From NCBI GenBank assembly GCA_018241425.1, contig JAFEDU010000001.1:310001-374000 (forward strand): 64,000 nt of DNA, given 5' to 3'. Source of the DNA: Pseudomonadota bacterium (lineage in GTDB: Bacteria > Pseudomonadota > Gammaproteobacteria > Steroidobacterales > Steroidobacteraceae). The translations under genes were made by a program, and so were the position numbers. This document shows, one piece after another, positions 36,581 through 45,776 of the stretch (its first letter is position 1; each line of letters starts with the position of its first letter). The notes under the pieces are model-generated. The model searched no databases and was not told where the DNA came from. It saw only the letters and a program-made list of their open reading frames with translations.

Positions 36581-36838
36581 CAGCGTGAGATCGCTCTCCT
36601 GTGCGTCACCACCGTTCGGTAAAACGCGAGAGCACTGCAGATCATGCTTCCCCGGGACCTGGGAGCGAATAGACCATCCTCGGCATATGGCGGCGGCAGT
36701 TTGCTTCGGATCTCCATAGGCCCGTTGCAACTAACTCTTGGTCCCAAGAAGCGCCCATCGCGTCACAATACTAAGTTCGACCAGTACACGCGCCAGGTGC
36801 GCAAAGAGACGGGGCTCGGAAGTGGGTGACATGTAGAG

Positions 36839-38224
36839 ATGCGACTCGACGGCCTCGGTGTAGAACGCGTGTCTTCATCTGACTCAACCAGGCCCGTGAT
36901 GACCGGCGATGCGGCCAAAATGGTGATGGACGTCGCCGCGTACCGATTGTTTGTGGGCGACTGGTTCAAGAAGCTTGCCGTCGACGCTGGCGTAGTGTCC
37001 GACGAGACCAGCTGGTCTGCCACAACGTTCACGTATGGCGACGCAGGCGCGTTTCATGCGACAGCCGAGATCCTTCGTGAGTCGCCATTCCTAAAATTCG
37101 CTTCCAGTGACCCTGCCCGCGAAAACGAGATCCAGGAAATCGCTGCAAAAGCCTTTGCACGAGCAAGCGCAAGAGACTTTGGAACCTTGCATTGGTACTC
37201 CACCACCATTGGTGTCCCGGAGCAGGATTCCCTTAAGGCTCTCCAATCCGGTGCTTTTCTTGAATTGCTTGGCAACCAAGTTCGAATCGTGGGCTGGCGA
37301 CGGACGGGCCCGATAGTGCTCGAATTCACCGAAGTTCAATTGCCAGAAGGAACTTCGCTAGCGGCTTTCGCGCCAGCGGGCGCTGTGCACATGCATATGG
37401 GGATTCCCGCCCCATGCGACGGCCGTTTTTCCCAGTACATCGCGAATAGCTCGCTTGAGGTTACGGCGGCGATCTGCACCTTTGCACTCGGGCGGCCCAC
37501 CCAGCTGCCCCTAATGGTGAACCCGAGCGCAACAGAAATGGTTGCGAGGCTAAGCGAGCGGCAGGCAGATCCGGCGATTCTAACGCTCGCGCGCAAGGGT
37601 ATTTCTCTGGACATTCTGTCCTATTGGGCCTTACCCGGGGGCGCGGATGCATTCGCGCGCCTACGTGCAGCATTCCTAACCTACGACGCTGCAGTAAAGC
37701 AGGAACATAGCCTTGTCGCATGCCTGTTGTATGTCGTCGTCGCCGAATGCATCGCGACACCTAACGCCGACTGGAGCAACGTTAAGGTGACGAAGCGATT
37801 TGTCGAGTTTTTTAGTGACCTAATGCCGCAAGCGCTTGATCAGCTTGTCGCTCATGGAAATTTCGAGGAGTTATTCGGCATTAAGCGAGGCAAACGATCA
37901 CCGAAAGCGCTGCGCCGTGAGCTACTTGGAGCCATATACAATTTTCGATCTCGCTATGTACATACGGGGCTGCGTCCCAACTTCACGGGTTTCGCGTCAT
38001 TACTCGGCACCGAGGCGGTTCGGCGCGGAGTGTTTGCGGAGTTCGCCGAGGCGGCAATTCTTAGCTATATACAGTCACCGCGATGCAGCATCATCGGGCA
38101 CCCAAAATACACGGAGCCTGAAGGCCCCCCGATGCCAATCCCCGCACCGGCCCCTGGTGTAGGTTTGGCGCAAGAGCGCTTACGACGTTGGCTAAATCGG
38201 ATTCTGGCAGCCGTTGGCTGGTGA
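36839..38224 (+). CDS. HEPN-like domain protein, candidate RNase effector
   Basis: A 461-residue protein. The C-terminal third resembles HEPN domains of the ApeA-like type: a helical EHSLVACLLYVVVAECIATP segment and a later FRSRYVHTG motif at about residues 369-377. This gives the R-x4-H catalytic pattern of HEPN ribonucleases (Arg370, His375). The N-terminal half has an uncharacterised beta-rich region. A Pro-rich linker (PPMPIPAPAPG) precedes a short C-terminal tail. HEPN RNases commonly act as abortive-infection effectors. ATG at 36839 or 36899 may be the start. Confidence 0.6.
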   Translation: MRLDGLGVERVSSSDSTRPVMTGDAAKMVMDVAAYRLFVGDWFKKLAVDAGVVSDETSWSATTFTYGDAGAFHATAEILRESPFLKFASSDPARENEIQEIAAKAFARASARDFGTLHWYSTTIGVPEQDSLKALQSGAFLELLGNQVRIVGWRRTGPIVLEFTEVQLPEGTSLAAFAPAGAVHMHMGIPAPCDGRFSQYIANSSLEVTAAICTFALGRPTQLPLMVNPSATEMVARLSERQADPAILTLARKGISLDILSYWALPGGADAFARLRAAFLTYDAAVKQEHSLVACLLYVVVAECIATPNADWSNVKVTKRFVEFFSDLMPQALDQLVAHGNFEELFGIKRGKRSPKALRRELLGAIYNFRSRYVHTGLRPNFTGFASLLGTEAVRRGVFAEFAEAAILSYIQSPRCSIIGHPKYTEPEGPPMPIPAPAPGVGLAQERLRRWLNRILAAVGW

Positions 38225-38844
38225 CTCTGCCGACTGGTCGCATCCGCTCACTGCTAGTCCCTGCATACGAGGACCCGACCCGCCGATGGCGATCATCGTG
38301 GGTCGCAGAAAAGACAGGCGGTTCCCGTCCTTCGCGGACTCGGAGGCAACCACTGTCAACGGCCCCCGCGTTCCGGCCGCAGCAGCGGGCCCTGGGATGG
38401 GCGCGAGTAAATCAACGCAGCGCGTGGCCAGGCGGATGCTTTAGGTGACCCCTTAGTTGGGACTGAGCCCCCGACCCACTCGTCGAATGAGCGCCTCGTG
38501 CAAAACAAGAGTCGCTCGTGCGACCTCAGCCGCCACACAGCTATCCTGCATACATGACTTCTGAGCCGCTGGGACCGTGTCACGGTGACCGCAGCATTCA
38601 TCTTTCTTCATCGGGTTCGGAAGCGAAGCAAGCTCAGCCAACCAGGTCAGATGCAGGCATACATTCGGCCTCAGTTGTGGGAGGAGACCTCCCGGGCCAT
38701 CGTGGGGTCCGCGCGCAGTGAGCCATTCATCTCTAAGGCCTAAAAGGCCATGCAGGATATCGGCTTGTCACCGCGCCGGTCCGACCGGTTGTCCACGAAC
38801 TCGTTTATCGCTTACGCACCTCTTGGACGGATATTCGTCGTCGG
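38225..38844. other. 620-base non-coding stretch downstream of the IS110-type transposase
   Basis: I see no convincing gene. A short frame from ATG 38651 (MQAYIRPQLWEETSRAIVGS and ten more residues to TAA) could be the leftover start of a gene interrupted by the insertion sequence. A palindrome GGCCT-AAA-AGGCC lies at about 38738-38750. Part of this DNA is expected to be the right end of the IS element, where IS1111-type elements encode their guide (bridge) RNA; that boundary cannot be set by eye. Confidence 0.4.
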
Positions 38845-39891
38845 TCAGGCGGGAACCACCATCTCGGCCGATGACTCGAAGTCGCGCTCTCGGGACCAGG
38901 TTGCCCAGATGATCCGGGCTAGCTTGTTAGCGACCCCGATCGCGGCCTTGTTGTGACACGTCCTCGCCTCCAGCCGGAGCGCCCAGGCTTGCAGCGCTGT
39001 CAGCGGACGGCCCACGCGCTTGGCGCAGTTGGCAGACCAGAGAACCGCCCTGCCCCCGAACACCAGTAGCATCCGCAGGTAGCCGTCGCCGCGCTTGCTG
39101 ATCGAGCCAAGCTTCCGCCTGAGTCCCGAGGAGTGTTCTCGGGGCGTCAGTCCCAGCCACCCCGCGAAACAGCGGCTGTTACGGAACGTGCGGATATCCC
39201 CGACGCCACCCACCATAGCGGTTGCAGTGATCACTCCGACGCCAGGGATGGTCGTAAGCCGCTTACAAGCGTCAGACCGACGGGCGATCTCGGCCAGCTG
39301 CTTCTCGACTTGCAGCTCGCGCGCCTTAAGTTCGCGGAGCTCTTCCAGGAGCTGCAGCAGCATGCCGCGCAGCACCTCGGGCACCTCCGAGTCCCCCGAA
39401 GCGACAGCACGCGCCAGCTGCTCGATTCCCCGATTGCCCACTGGCGCTGCGATCCCAAACTCACGGCACAAACCACGGAGCTGGTTCGTCCGTGCGATCT
39501 GGGTTGAGCCCCAAGCCGCCCTAATCCGGTGCAACCCCTGCAGTGCCTGCTGTTCCACAGACTTGACCGTCACCGGAGTGATATCCGTCGCCCGGGAGGC
39601 CTCAAGCAGCGCTGTTGCGTCAGCGCGATCGGTCTTATCCCGTCGCACGTAGGCTCTAACGTAGTGGGCAGGCAGCAGCTGGACGCGAATCCCTTGGCGG
39701 GCAAACCACCGCCCCCAGTGATGCGCCGTTCCGCACGCCTCCATCACGACCGTATCCACCTCCCGGTTTGAGAAATAGCGCTCGAGCTGGGGGCGGCTGA
39801 GACGCCGCCGCTCCAGGATTCGCCCGCTATCGTCCGCCGCAGCCAGCTCAAACACCGTCTTCGCCAGATCGATTGCAATGGTGATAGCCAT
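38845..39891 (-). mobile_element. IS110-family (IS1111-like) transposase
   Basis: A 348-residue DEDD recombinase. The RuvC-like N-terminal domain has AIDLAKTVFELAA (D), VDTVVMEACGTAHHW (E) and KTDRADATALLEA (D). The C-terminal transposase_20 domain has TTIPGVGVITATAMVGGVGD, RNSRCFAGWLGLTPRE and the Ser-containing GLRRKLGSISKRGDGYLR. The reading frame is intact, so the element may still be active. IS110 elements lack target duplications and classical terminal repeats, and I could not fix the ends. Confidence 0.92.
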
Positions 39892-40217
39892 GGTACTTCT
39901 GATCCTTTTCTTGGTTGTCGATAAGCCGCACCGCCGCGGTACTCACCTCGACTACACCCTTCCCGGCTCAGAAGTCACCCCAGCATCTCTCCTCCCAGAG
40001 CCGCTCACGCCGTGCAACGATGACCGCGAGAATATGATGCGCGCCCCGCTACTTTGCTGAAGCTCGTGTATCCCACCGCTCCCGATCTCCATCACCTAAC
40101 CCGCAGCGCCGCGCCGTTCGACTGCTCCCGCGCTTTCACTGTCGTTCACGCAAATTCGCAGACACTAGGTTAACCGTTAGTTTTACGGCAATTGGCCCCT
40201 TCACTCGGAGTGCGGGT
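39892..40217. other. 326-base spacer between transposase and AlpA-like gene
   Basis: No gene seen. It must hold the left end of the IS element, the transposase promoter and the promoter of the AlpA-like gene. A comparatively AT-rich run with GTTAACCGTTAGTTTTACGG lies at about 40169-40190. Confidence 0.4.
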
Positions 40218-40613
40218 TTGGCGATCCTTAGGTCTCCCAAACCGGAGCCAAGGGCCGTGACGGCGCGCAAACATCGCGGCAATTCGACGCCTCGGACCGC
40301 TTCTGATCAACAGCCAGAGCGCCTTGGGCGAGCCGCTGTTGCGCCGCCAGCTCCGATTCGGATCTTGCGCCTCGCCGAAGTGATCAAAATTACGGGTCTT
40401 AGAAAGACCCTAGTCTACGAACTCCAGGCCGCCGGCACCTTCCCCATGAAGGTCCAGCTCACGCCCCGATCCGTTGGTTGGGTGGAGAACGAAGTCCAGA
40501 CCTGGTTGGCGGGGAAGCTTGCCGCTCGATCACTTGCCCTCAACAGGGAGCACATCCCGCCCAGTAGTGAGCATTCTCCGTCGGAGTCCGGGCGCCCACG
40601 ATCCCCCTTCTAG
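40218..40613 (+). CDS. AlpA-family phage/island transcriptional regulator
   Basis: A 131-residue protein whose central part has the AlpA helix-turn-helix pattern: IRILRLAEVIKITGLRKTLVYEL, then AGTFPMKVQLTPRSVGWVENEVQTWLAGK. The N-terminal ~45 residues are basic and low complexity, so the true start may lie nearer the HTH. AlpA proteins regulate excision or integrase expression of P4-like elements. It converges with the integrase gene: the two stop codons overlap at 40610-40613. Confidence 0.85.
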   Translation: MAILRSPKPEPRAVTARKHRGNSTPRTASDQQPERLGRAAVAPPAPIRILRLAEVIKITGLRKTLVYELQAAGTFPMKVQLTPRSVGWVENEVQTWLAGKLAARSLALNREHIPPSSEHSPSESGRPRSPF

Positions 40614-41841
40614 GCTCGCGCTCGGCGCAATGGAACGACAGTGCCACCCGTTCGCAGCCTGTCCAGGTAGTCCGCCCAGGCTTGCATCATCTTGCGGCGC
40701 TCCGCGAGGTACTGAGCCGCGTTGTAGGCCGCGCGCACCTTATCCCGCGGACCGTGCGCCAGCTGGCGCTCGATTGCGTCCGGATTCCAGCCCTGCTCGT
40801 TCAGGAGCGTGCTGGCCGTCGTGCGGAACCCGTGCCCTGTTTGTTGCTCGGCCGTAAAGCCGCAGGTCCGCAGCGCCGCATTGATCGTGTGTTGGACATC
40901 GGGCGTGAGGCGTTGCGAACGCTCGGGAACAGGTAACCATCGGGACCGGTCAGCGCACAGAGCTCGGTGAGAACCGCAATGGCCTGCCGGGACAGCGGCA
41001 CGATGTGCTGCTCGTCCATCTTCATGCGTTCCTTGGGGATGCGCCATTCGGGCTGAGGCCCCTGCAGCGTGAACTCCGACCACCGCGCCTCGCGCAGCTC
41101 GCCCGGGCGAACAAAGACGAGCGGTACGAACCGCAGCGCCTGCCTGACGAGCGTGCCACCCGGATACGCATCAATCGCCCGCAGCAGCGCTCCCAAGTGG
41201 ACGGGATCTGTGACGCCGGCGTGGTGCCTGACCTTGGGGCGCGGCAGCAGGTCGGGGATCCGTAGGTCTGCGACCGGGCTGTACTTGATGTACTTCCAGA
41301 CCCTGGCGTACCGAAACAGCTCGTTCTGCTCCGCAAGCGCCCTGCGGGCCGTATAGACGATATTGCGGTTCTCCATCCGCCGGACACAGCCGATGATGTC
41401 GTCCTCGGTGACGTCCGCGATGTCCTTGCGAGACAGGAGCGGAAAGAAATGGTCCGCGAGCCTGCGGTGTACGCGGTTGCGATGGTCCAGGGTCCACTCC
41501 CGGATGCGGGCGGTGCGCTCCAGCCACTCGAGGGCGATCGCCTTGTAGGTCCGCTCGCCGGCTTGCTGGAGGAGCTTCTGCTGCTGGCGCTCGGCCGAAG
41601 GATCGATACCGTTAGCTGCGCGGGCGCGCTCGGCGGCTCCCTTCTCACGGGCCTGTGCGAGAGAAACCCGTGGATAGGTGCCCAGGCTCAGTGTCTGCTC
41701 CTTGCCACGGAGGCGAAACCGCTGCCGCCACCAGCGTCCCCCGTTCGGGTTGACGATCAGGTACAGGCCGTCCTGGTCGAAGAGCTTGTAGGGAATCTCC
41801 CGGGGCTTGGCGTTGCGCACCCTGGAATCGGACAGCCGCAT
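40610..41841 (-). pseudogene. P4-type tyrosine integrase (DUF4102), frameshifted
   Basis: The N-terminal frame (41841 to about 40890) gives the DUF4102 arm-binding domain (LYLIVNPNGGRWWRQRFRLR), the core-binding domain and the first catalytic Arg region (FVRPGELREARWSEF). The C-terminal box (HGFRTTAST, IERQLAHGPRDKVRAAYNAAQYL with the Tyr nucleophile) is in another frame, from ~40920 to 40610. The total length, 1232 bases, is one short of a multiple of three, so a single missing base near 40885-40905 (in the RPMS-NTINAALR region) explains the break. It is either a true inactivation or a sequencing error. It lies next to tRNA-Cys, as expected. Confidence 0.88.
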
Positions 41842-42050
41842 GAAAAGTTACCCCCGATTTGGCCTGTTTTCGTGGGAATCCAATTCAAGTTACCCCCAAA
41901 GTTACCCCCGATCCACTCCGGTTACCCCCGAACGCCGGCGAACCCCGGCGGAACGGGTGATGAGCATTTGGTGCTGGATTTATAGGCATTTCCGACGAAT
42001 TGTTGGTTTTCGCCGGACGCCCGCGGAAGAACGAGTGGAGGCTAGGGTCG
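41842..42050. repeat. Right copy of ~200-bp direct repeat with attachment core
   Basis: Counterpart of 30846-31041. It lies between the integrase start and the tRNA-Cys 3' end and contains several GTTACCCCC units (41847, 41892, 41903, 41921 approximately), which could be arm-type integrase-binding sites of attP. The last 15 bases (42036-42050) are the tRNA 3' end and form the crossover core. Confidence 0.85.
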
Positions 42051-42109
42051 GAATCGAACCGGCGTAGACGGCTTTGCAGGCCGCTGCATGACCACTCTGC
42101 CACCTAGCC
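42036..42109 (-). tRNA. tRNA-Cys (GCA)
   Basis: 74 nt with encoded CCA. The acceptor stem pairs GGCTAGG with CCTAGCC, the discriminator is T, and the anticodon loop CTGCAAA gives the GCA anticodon. The T-arm reads GCCGGTTCGATTCCGAC. The 3' end is the integration site of the island on its left. Confidence 0.95.
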
Positions 42110-42306
42110 GAGGTGAGAAACGAGGCGCGGGCTGCGGAGATCCGTAGCACCAATGGCCTACCGGCCCTAACGCCATGTACGGCGCGCTTCGCGTGTCGCG
42201 GTAGACAAGAGTATCAAAAAGCCGACAATCGGTCGATTACCAGGCGCGGCGTTGACGCTGCGCGTTGCGCGTGGGAGCCGGCGCCTGGTACGAGAGGGGG
42301 TACCCG

Positions 42307-43932
42307 ATGTCCATCACCACCGCGCCCGCCGCAGGCCTGCTCCAACGAGAACGCACCATCGCCCGGCCCGGGTTCAACCGGTGGCTGGTACCGCCTGCCG
42401 CCCTCGCCATTCACCTGTGCATCGGCATGGCTTATGGCTTCTCCGTCTTCTGGCTGCCGATGAGCAAACTGCTTCCCGGAGCACCGATGTGCTCGGCGGG
42501 ATTCATCGCCGAGCTTACGGCGACCGACTGCAATTGGTCGGTGGCCGACGTCACCCACATTTTCGAGACCTTCATCGCCATGCTGGGGATTTCGGCCGCC
42601 ATATGGGGCGCATGGCTTGAGCATGCCGGGCCACGCAAGTCAGGGCTGATCGCAGCGCTGTGCTGGGGCGGCGGCCTGATCGTCGGCGGCTACGGCGTCT
42701 CCATCCACCAGTTGTGGCTCGTGTACCTCGCCTGCGGCTTTGTTGGAGGGATTGGCCAGGGACTCGGGTACATCACCCCTGTGTCGACTCTCATCAAGTG
42801 GTTCCCGGACCGCCGCGGCATGGCAACCGGCTTCGCAATCATGGGGTATGGCGGCGGTGCCATGATCGGTTCACCGCTCGCTGTCGCGCTCATGGGGCGC
42901 TTCACGCACGATGCGGTCCCGGGCGTCGCCACCACGCTCATGGTGATGGGGGTCCTCTATCTGGTGGCCATGAGTCTCGGCGCATTCGGCTTCCGGGTGG
43001 CGCCCGCCGGCTGGAAGCCCGCCGGCTGGACAGCGCCGTCGGCGAGCGGCAACAGCATGATCACGACCCGCCACGTGCACCTGAACGTGGCCTGGCGTAC
43101 GCCGCAGTTCTGGCTCATATGGGGCGTTCTGTGCATGAACGTCACGGCGGGTATCGCCGTCATCGCGATGGCGAGCCCCATGCTGCAGGAGGTCTTCGGC
43201 GGCCGTCTGCTCGGTCTGGACGTAGGCTCCACCGCGCTCACCGACCTGCAAAAGGCCGCTCTTGCAGCGGCGGCCGCGGGACTCGTAGGGCTCATCAGCC
43301 TGTTCAACAGCCTCGGGCGGATTTTCTGGGCGTCGGCGTCGGACTTCCTCGGGCGCAAGAAGACTTACTTCATCTTCTTCACGCTCGGAATGCTCTTGTA
43401 CGCCCTGCTGCCAACCTGGGGCCATCTTGCACTTGCGGGCCTGTTCGTCGCTTCCGTGTGCATTATTCTGACGATGTACGGCGGAGGATTCGCGACGGTG
43501 CCCGCATACCTCGCGGACATCTTCGGAACGCAGATGGTCGGGGCGATACACGGCAGGCTGATCACCGCCTGGTCGGTAGCAGGCGTCGCCGGGCCCGCGC
43601 TGATCGCGAAGCTCCGGGAAACGCAGCTGGCACACGGCATCCCCAAGAACCTCGTATACGACCGTACCCTTTACATCATGGTCGGGCTGCTGTTCGTAGG
43701 ATTCATCTGTAACCTGCTGGTGCGGCCGGTCAACGAGAAGCACCTAATGACGCCGGAGCAGCTCGAGCGCGAGCGTTCCCTGCAGCGCGAGGCGATCGCG
43801 GCTGCGGCGGCCCCCGCCTCAACCACAGCGAACGGTCCGCTGCTGATCATCGCGTGGCTCGCGGTCGGGGTTCCGTTTGTCATCGGCCTGTACATCGCCC
43901 TCAAGAAAGCCGCGCCGCTGTTCGGTTTGTGA
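42307..43932 (+). CDS. OFA-family MFS transporter (oxalate/formate antiporter-like)
   Basis: A 541-residue protein with twelve transmembrane helices. Family patterns include GMAYGFSVFWLPMSKLL, FVGGIGQGLGYITPVSTLIKWFPDRRGMATG and, in the second half, GRIFWASASDFLGRKKTYF. A large cytoplasmic loop and a C-terminal extra segment (LLIIAWLAVGVPFVIGLYIAL) are as in other OFA proteins. Substrates of the family are small carboxylates such as oxalate, formate, pyruvate or related anions. The ATG at 42307 has a GAGGGGG ribosome-binding site. It is the first chromosomal gene right of the tRNA. Confidence 0.9.
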   Translation: MSITTAPAAGLLQRERTIARPGFNRWLVPPAALAIHLCIGMAYGFSVFWLPMSKLLPGAPMCSAGFIAELTATDCNWSVADVTHIFETFIAMLGISAAIWGAWLEHAGPRKSGLIAALCWGGGLIVGGYGVSIHQLWLVYLACGFVGGIGQGLGYITPVSTLIKWFPDRRGMATGFAIMGYGGGAMIGSPLAVALMGRFTHDAVPGVATTLMVMGVLYLVAMSLGAFGFRVAPAGWKPAGWTAPSASGNSMITTRHVHLNVAWRTPQFWLIWGVLCMNVTAGIAVIAMASPMLQEVFGGRLLGLDVGSTALTDLQKAALAAAAAGLVGLISLFNSLGRIFWASASDFLGRKKTYFIFFTLGMLLYALLPTWGHLALAGLFVASVCIILTMYGGGFATVPAYLADIFGTQMVGAIHGRLITAWSVAGVAGPALIAKLRETQLAHGIPKNLVYDRTLYIMVGLLFVGFICNLLVRPVNEKHLMTPEQLERERSLQREAIAAAAAPASTTANGPLLIIAWLAVGVPFVIGLYIALKKAAPLFGL

Positions 43933-43967
43933 GCTGAAGCACTAAAGCCGGACAGGCGAAGCCGCCC

Positions 43968-44441
43968 TCAAAGCCGTGCCTGCTCCTCGCGGGCATGTAC
44001 CTCGAGGGGCCAGACGCGCTGCACGTGGGCGTACAGGAACGCGGTCGTGAGCCCGAACAGCAGGAGGCCATTGAGCGCCTCGATCGCCCCCATCAGCTGC
44101 CAGTGGGCGGCGAGAAAGAGGTCCGCGTGCCCGTAAGCGGTGATGGCGCTCAGCGAATAGAGCATGGAGTTGCGCATGGTCGGCAGCGCGCCGAGTTCGT
44201 GGTAGGCGAAGGCCCAGATGGTCGCCTCGGCGGCATGCAGGAGCGTCGCCAGAAGCGTCACGATGCCCATGACCACGATGAACAGCAGCATGAAGCGCCG
44301 GTGCTTCCGGAAGTGCCGCAGGGCCACGACGACGCGCGTGTTGATGGCCCCGAGCACCACCACGTGCAGCATCACCGTCACCACCACGAGCGGCAGCGCC
44401 CACGCCCAGTTGTTGTTCCAGATCGCGTTGTCGAAGTTCAT
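43968..44441 (-). CDS. Ion-channel-like membrane protein
   Basis: A 157-residue protein with three to four helices. One pore-loop-like segment is NSMLYSLSAITAYGHADLFL, in the position of the K+-channel selectivity loop but with a degenerate filter (TAYGH instead of TVGYG). The two flanking helices resemble two-TM channel subunits. The ATG at 44441 (MNFDNAIWNNNW) was selected as family-like; the longer frame adds an Arg-rich stretch. Ion selectivity is not deducible. Confidence 0.65.
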   Translation of the reverse strand: MNFDNAIWNNNWAWALPLVVVTVMLHVVVLGAINTRVVVALRHFRKHRRFMLLFIVVMGIVTLLATLLHAAEATIWAFAYHELGALPTMRNSMLYSLSAITAYGHADLFLAAHWQLMGAIEALNGLLLFGLTTAFLYAHVQRVWPLEVHAREEQARL

Positions 44442-44547
44442 GCCAGGCCCCTGTCGCAAGGATCGGCGCGATTCTAGAGGGTCTGCCGATGACGGGCCGC
44501 GCGGAAGCGATGGCCCGGGCCCGCCTGCCCGAATAGTTAACGTACTC

Positions 44548-44573
44548 GTTGACTATCAACTAATCTGTTGATA
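44548..44573. promoter_or_regulatory. Overlapping inverted repeats, probable ArsR-type operator
   Basis: GTTGA-CTA-TCAAC (44548-44560) abuts and overlaps TATCAAC-N6-GTTGATA (44554-44573), a perfect 7-bp inverted repeat just 11 bases before the regulator start codon. The position over the promoter/leader suggests autorepression by the ArsR-type protein. Confidence 0.65.
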
Positions 44574-44584
44574 ATGTCCGCTCC

Positions 44585-45022
44585 ATGAAGCCGCGCGCCG
44601 AACTGCATCTCGTCGAGGCGACCCCGAACGGGGACCTCGCCGCCCAGCGCCTCGATGCGGTGTTCTTCGCTCTGAGCGACCCGGTGAGGCGCCAGATCCT
44701 GCAGCGCCTCGACGGCGCCGCGCTGCTGGTCTCGGAAATCGCAGCGCCCTTCGAGATCTCCCTCCAGGCCGTCTCGCGCCACATCCAGGTCCTGGTGCGC
44801 GCCGGCCTCATCCAGCAATCCCGCAGTGGCCGCATCAGCCGCTGCAGCCTGGATGCGGGCCCGCTGCTCGATGCCGCCGTCTGGATGAACCGCTACAGCA
44901 AGTACTGGCAGCAGCAGTTCGACCTCCTCGCCGTGACGCTCGCAGACATCGACGAGCGCCGCACCCGGCAGGCGCAGACCGATACGCCACCTCCCCGCAA
45001 ACCCGCCGCGCGCAAGAAGTAG
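44585..45022 (+). CDS. ArsR-family transcriptional regulator
   Basis: A 145-residue winged-helix regulator: FFALSDPVRRQILQRLDG, LLVSEIAAPFEISLQAVSRHIQVL and GLIQQSRSGRISRCSLD are the family's helix-turn-helix and wing. No metal-binding ELCVCDL-type cysteine motif is present, so it belongs to the non-metal subgroup often found with START/AHSA1 or DUF899 proteins. The tail is basic (PPPRKPAARKK). It starts the run ArsR - DUF899 - DUF899 - small protein - catalase-like and likely controls it. Confidence 0.9.
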   Translation: MKPRAELHLVEATPNGDLAAQRLDAVFFALSDPVRRQILQRLDGAALLVSEIAAPFEISLQAVSRHIQVLVRAGLIQQSRSGRISRCSLDAGPLLDAAVWMNRYSKYWQQQFDLLAVTLADIDERRTRQAQTDTPPPRKPAARKK

Positions 45023-45051
45023 CCGCGCCGCCCCACTCACGAAAGACCCCC

Positions 45052-45756
45052 ATGAGCGCACACCCGATCGTCAGCCACGAGGAATGGCTCACCGCCCGCA
45101 CCCGCTTCCTCGAGCGCGAAAAGGAATTTACCCGCATGCGCGATGAGCTCAGCGCCGCGCGGCGCGCGCTTCCCTGGGAGCGCGTGGAGAAGCCCTATAC
45201 GTTCCGCAGCGAACAGGGGCTGGTCTCGCTCGCCGAGCTCTTCGGCAAGCGCAGCCAGCTCATCGTGTACCACTTCATGTTCGACCCGAGCTGGGAAGTC
45301 GGCTGCCGCGGGTGCTCGTTCTGGGCCGACAACTTCAACGGCATCGTCCCGCACCTCACCCAGCGCGACGTCGCCCTGGTGGCGGTATCGCGCGCCCCGC
45401 TCGCCAAGCTCCAGGAGCAGGCCCGGCGTTTCGGCTGGAGCTTTCCCTGGGTGTCCTCGGCGGACAGCGACTTCAACTACGACTTCGGCGTCTCTTTCAC
45501 GCCGGAAGGCGCGACCGACGGAAGCGCCAGCTACAACTACCGCCCGCACACCAAGGGGCAGACCGACCTGCCGGGCGTGAGCGCCTTCATCCGCAGCGCC
45601 GGGGAGATCCTGCACACCTACTCGGCCTATGCGCGCGGGCTGGACATGCTGAACACCGCCTATCACCTCCTGGACATCGCGCCCAAGGGCCGCGACGAGG
45701 ACGGGTTGCCCTTTCCGATGTCGTGGGTCCGGCACCGCATCGCCTACGAGTCCTGA
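45052..45756 (+). CDS. DUF899 thioredoxin-like protein 1
   Basis: A 234-residue protein of the DUF899 (predicted dithiol-disulfide oxidoreductase) family: SHEEWLTARTRFLEREKEFTR, RDELSAARRALPWERVEK, QLIVYHFMFDPSWEVGCRGCSFWAD and FGWSFPWVSSADSDFNYDF. The CRGCSFW pair lies where peroxiredoxin/thioredoxin-fold redox cysteines are expected. It probably takes part in peroxide or disulfide stress. It follows the ArsR gene by 29 bases. Confidence 0.85.
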   Translation: MSAHPIVSHEEWLTARTRFLEREKEFTRMRDELSAARRALPWERVEKPYTFRSEQGLVSLAELFGKRSQLIVYHFMFDPSWEVGCRGCSFWADNFNGIVPHLTQRDVALVAVSRAPLAKLQEQARRFGWSFPWVSSADSDFNYDFGVSFTPEGATDGSASYNYRPHTKGQTDLPGVSAFIRSAGEILHTYSAYARGLDMLNTAYHLLDIAPKGRDEDGLPFPMSWVRHRIAYES

Positions 45757-45776
45757 TCGGCCTCACGGAGCCTGCC

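Larger units (their letters stand above)
31027..42050. mobile_element. Integrative element (genomic island) in tRNA-Cys
   Basis: About 11 kb between two identical 15-bp copies of the tRNA-Cys 3' end (31027-31041 and 42036-42050). A P4-type integrase gene sits immediately inside the tRNA end and an AlpA-like regulator is convergent with it. Cargo includes an OLD-type nuclease, a DUF4238 protein, a HEPN-like protein, an IS110-family element and several unrecognised small genes. The tRNA is intact because the element restores its 3' end. The integrase is frameshifted, so the island is probably immobile unless helped. Confidence 0.85.

Noticed and set aside
31042..42035. CRISPR array suggested by recurring GTTACCCCC units
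   Set aside because: The units are few, irregularly spaced, diverged and confined to element ends; there are no regular spacers and no cas genes.
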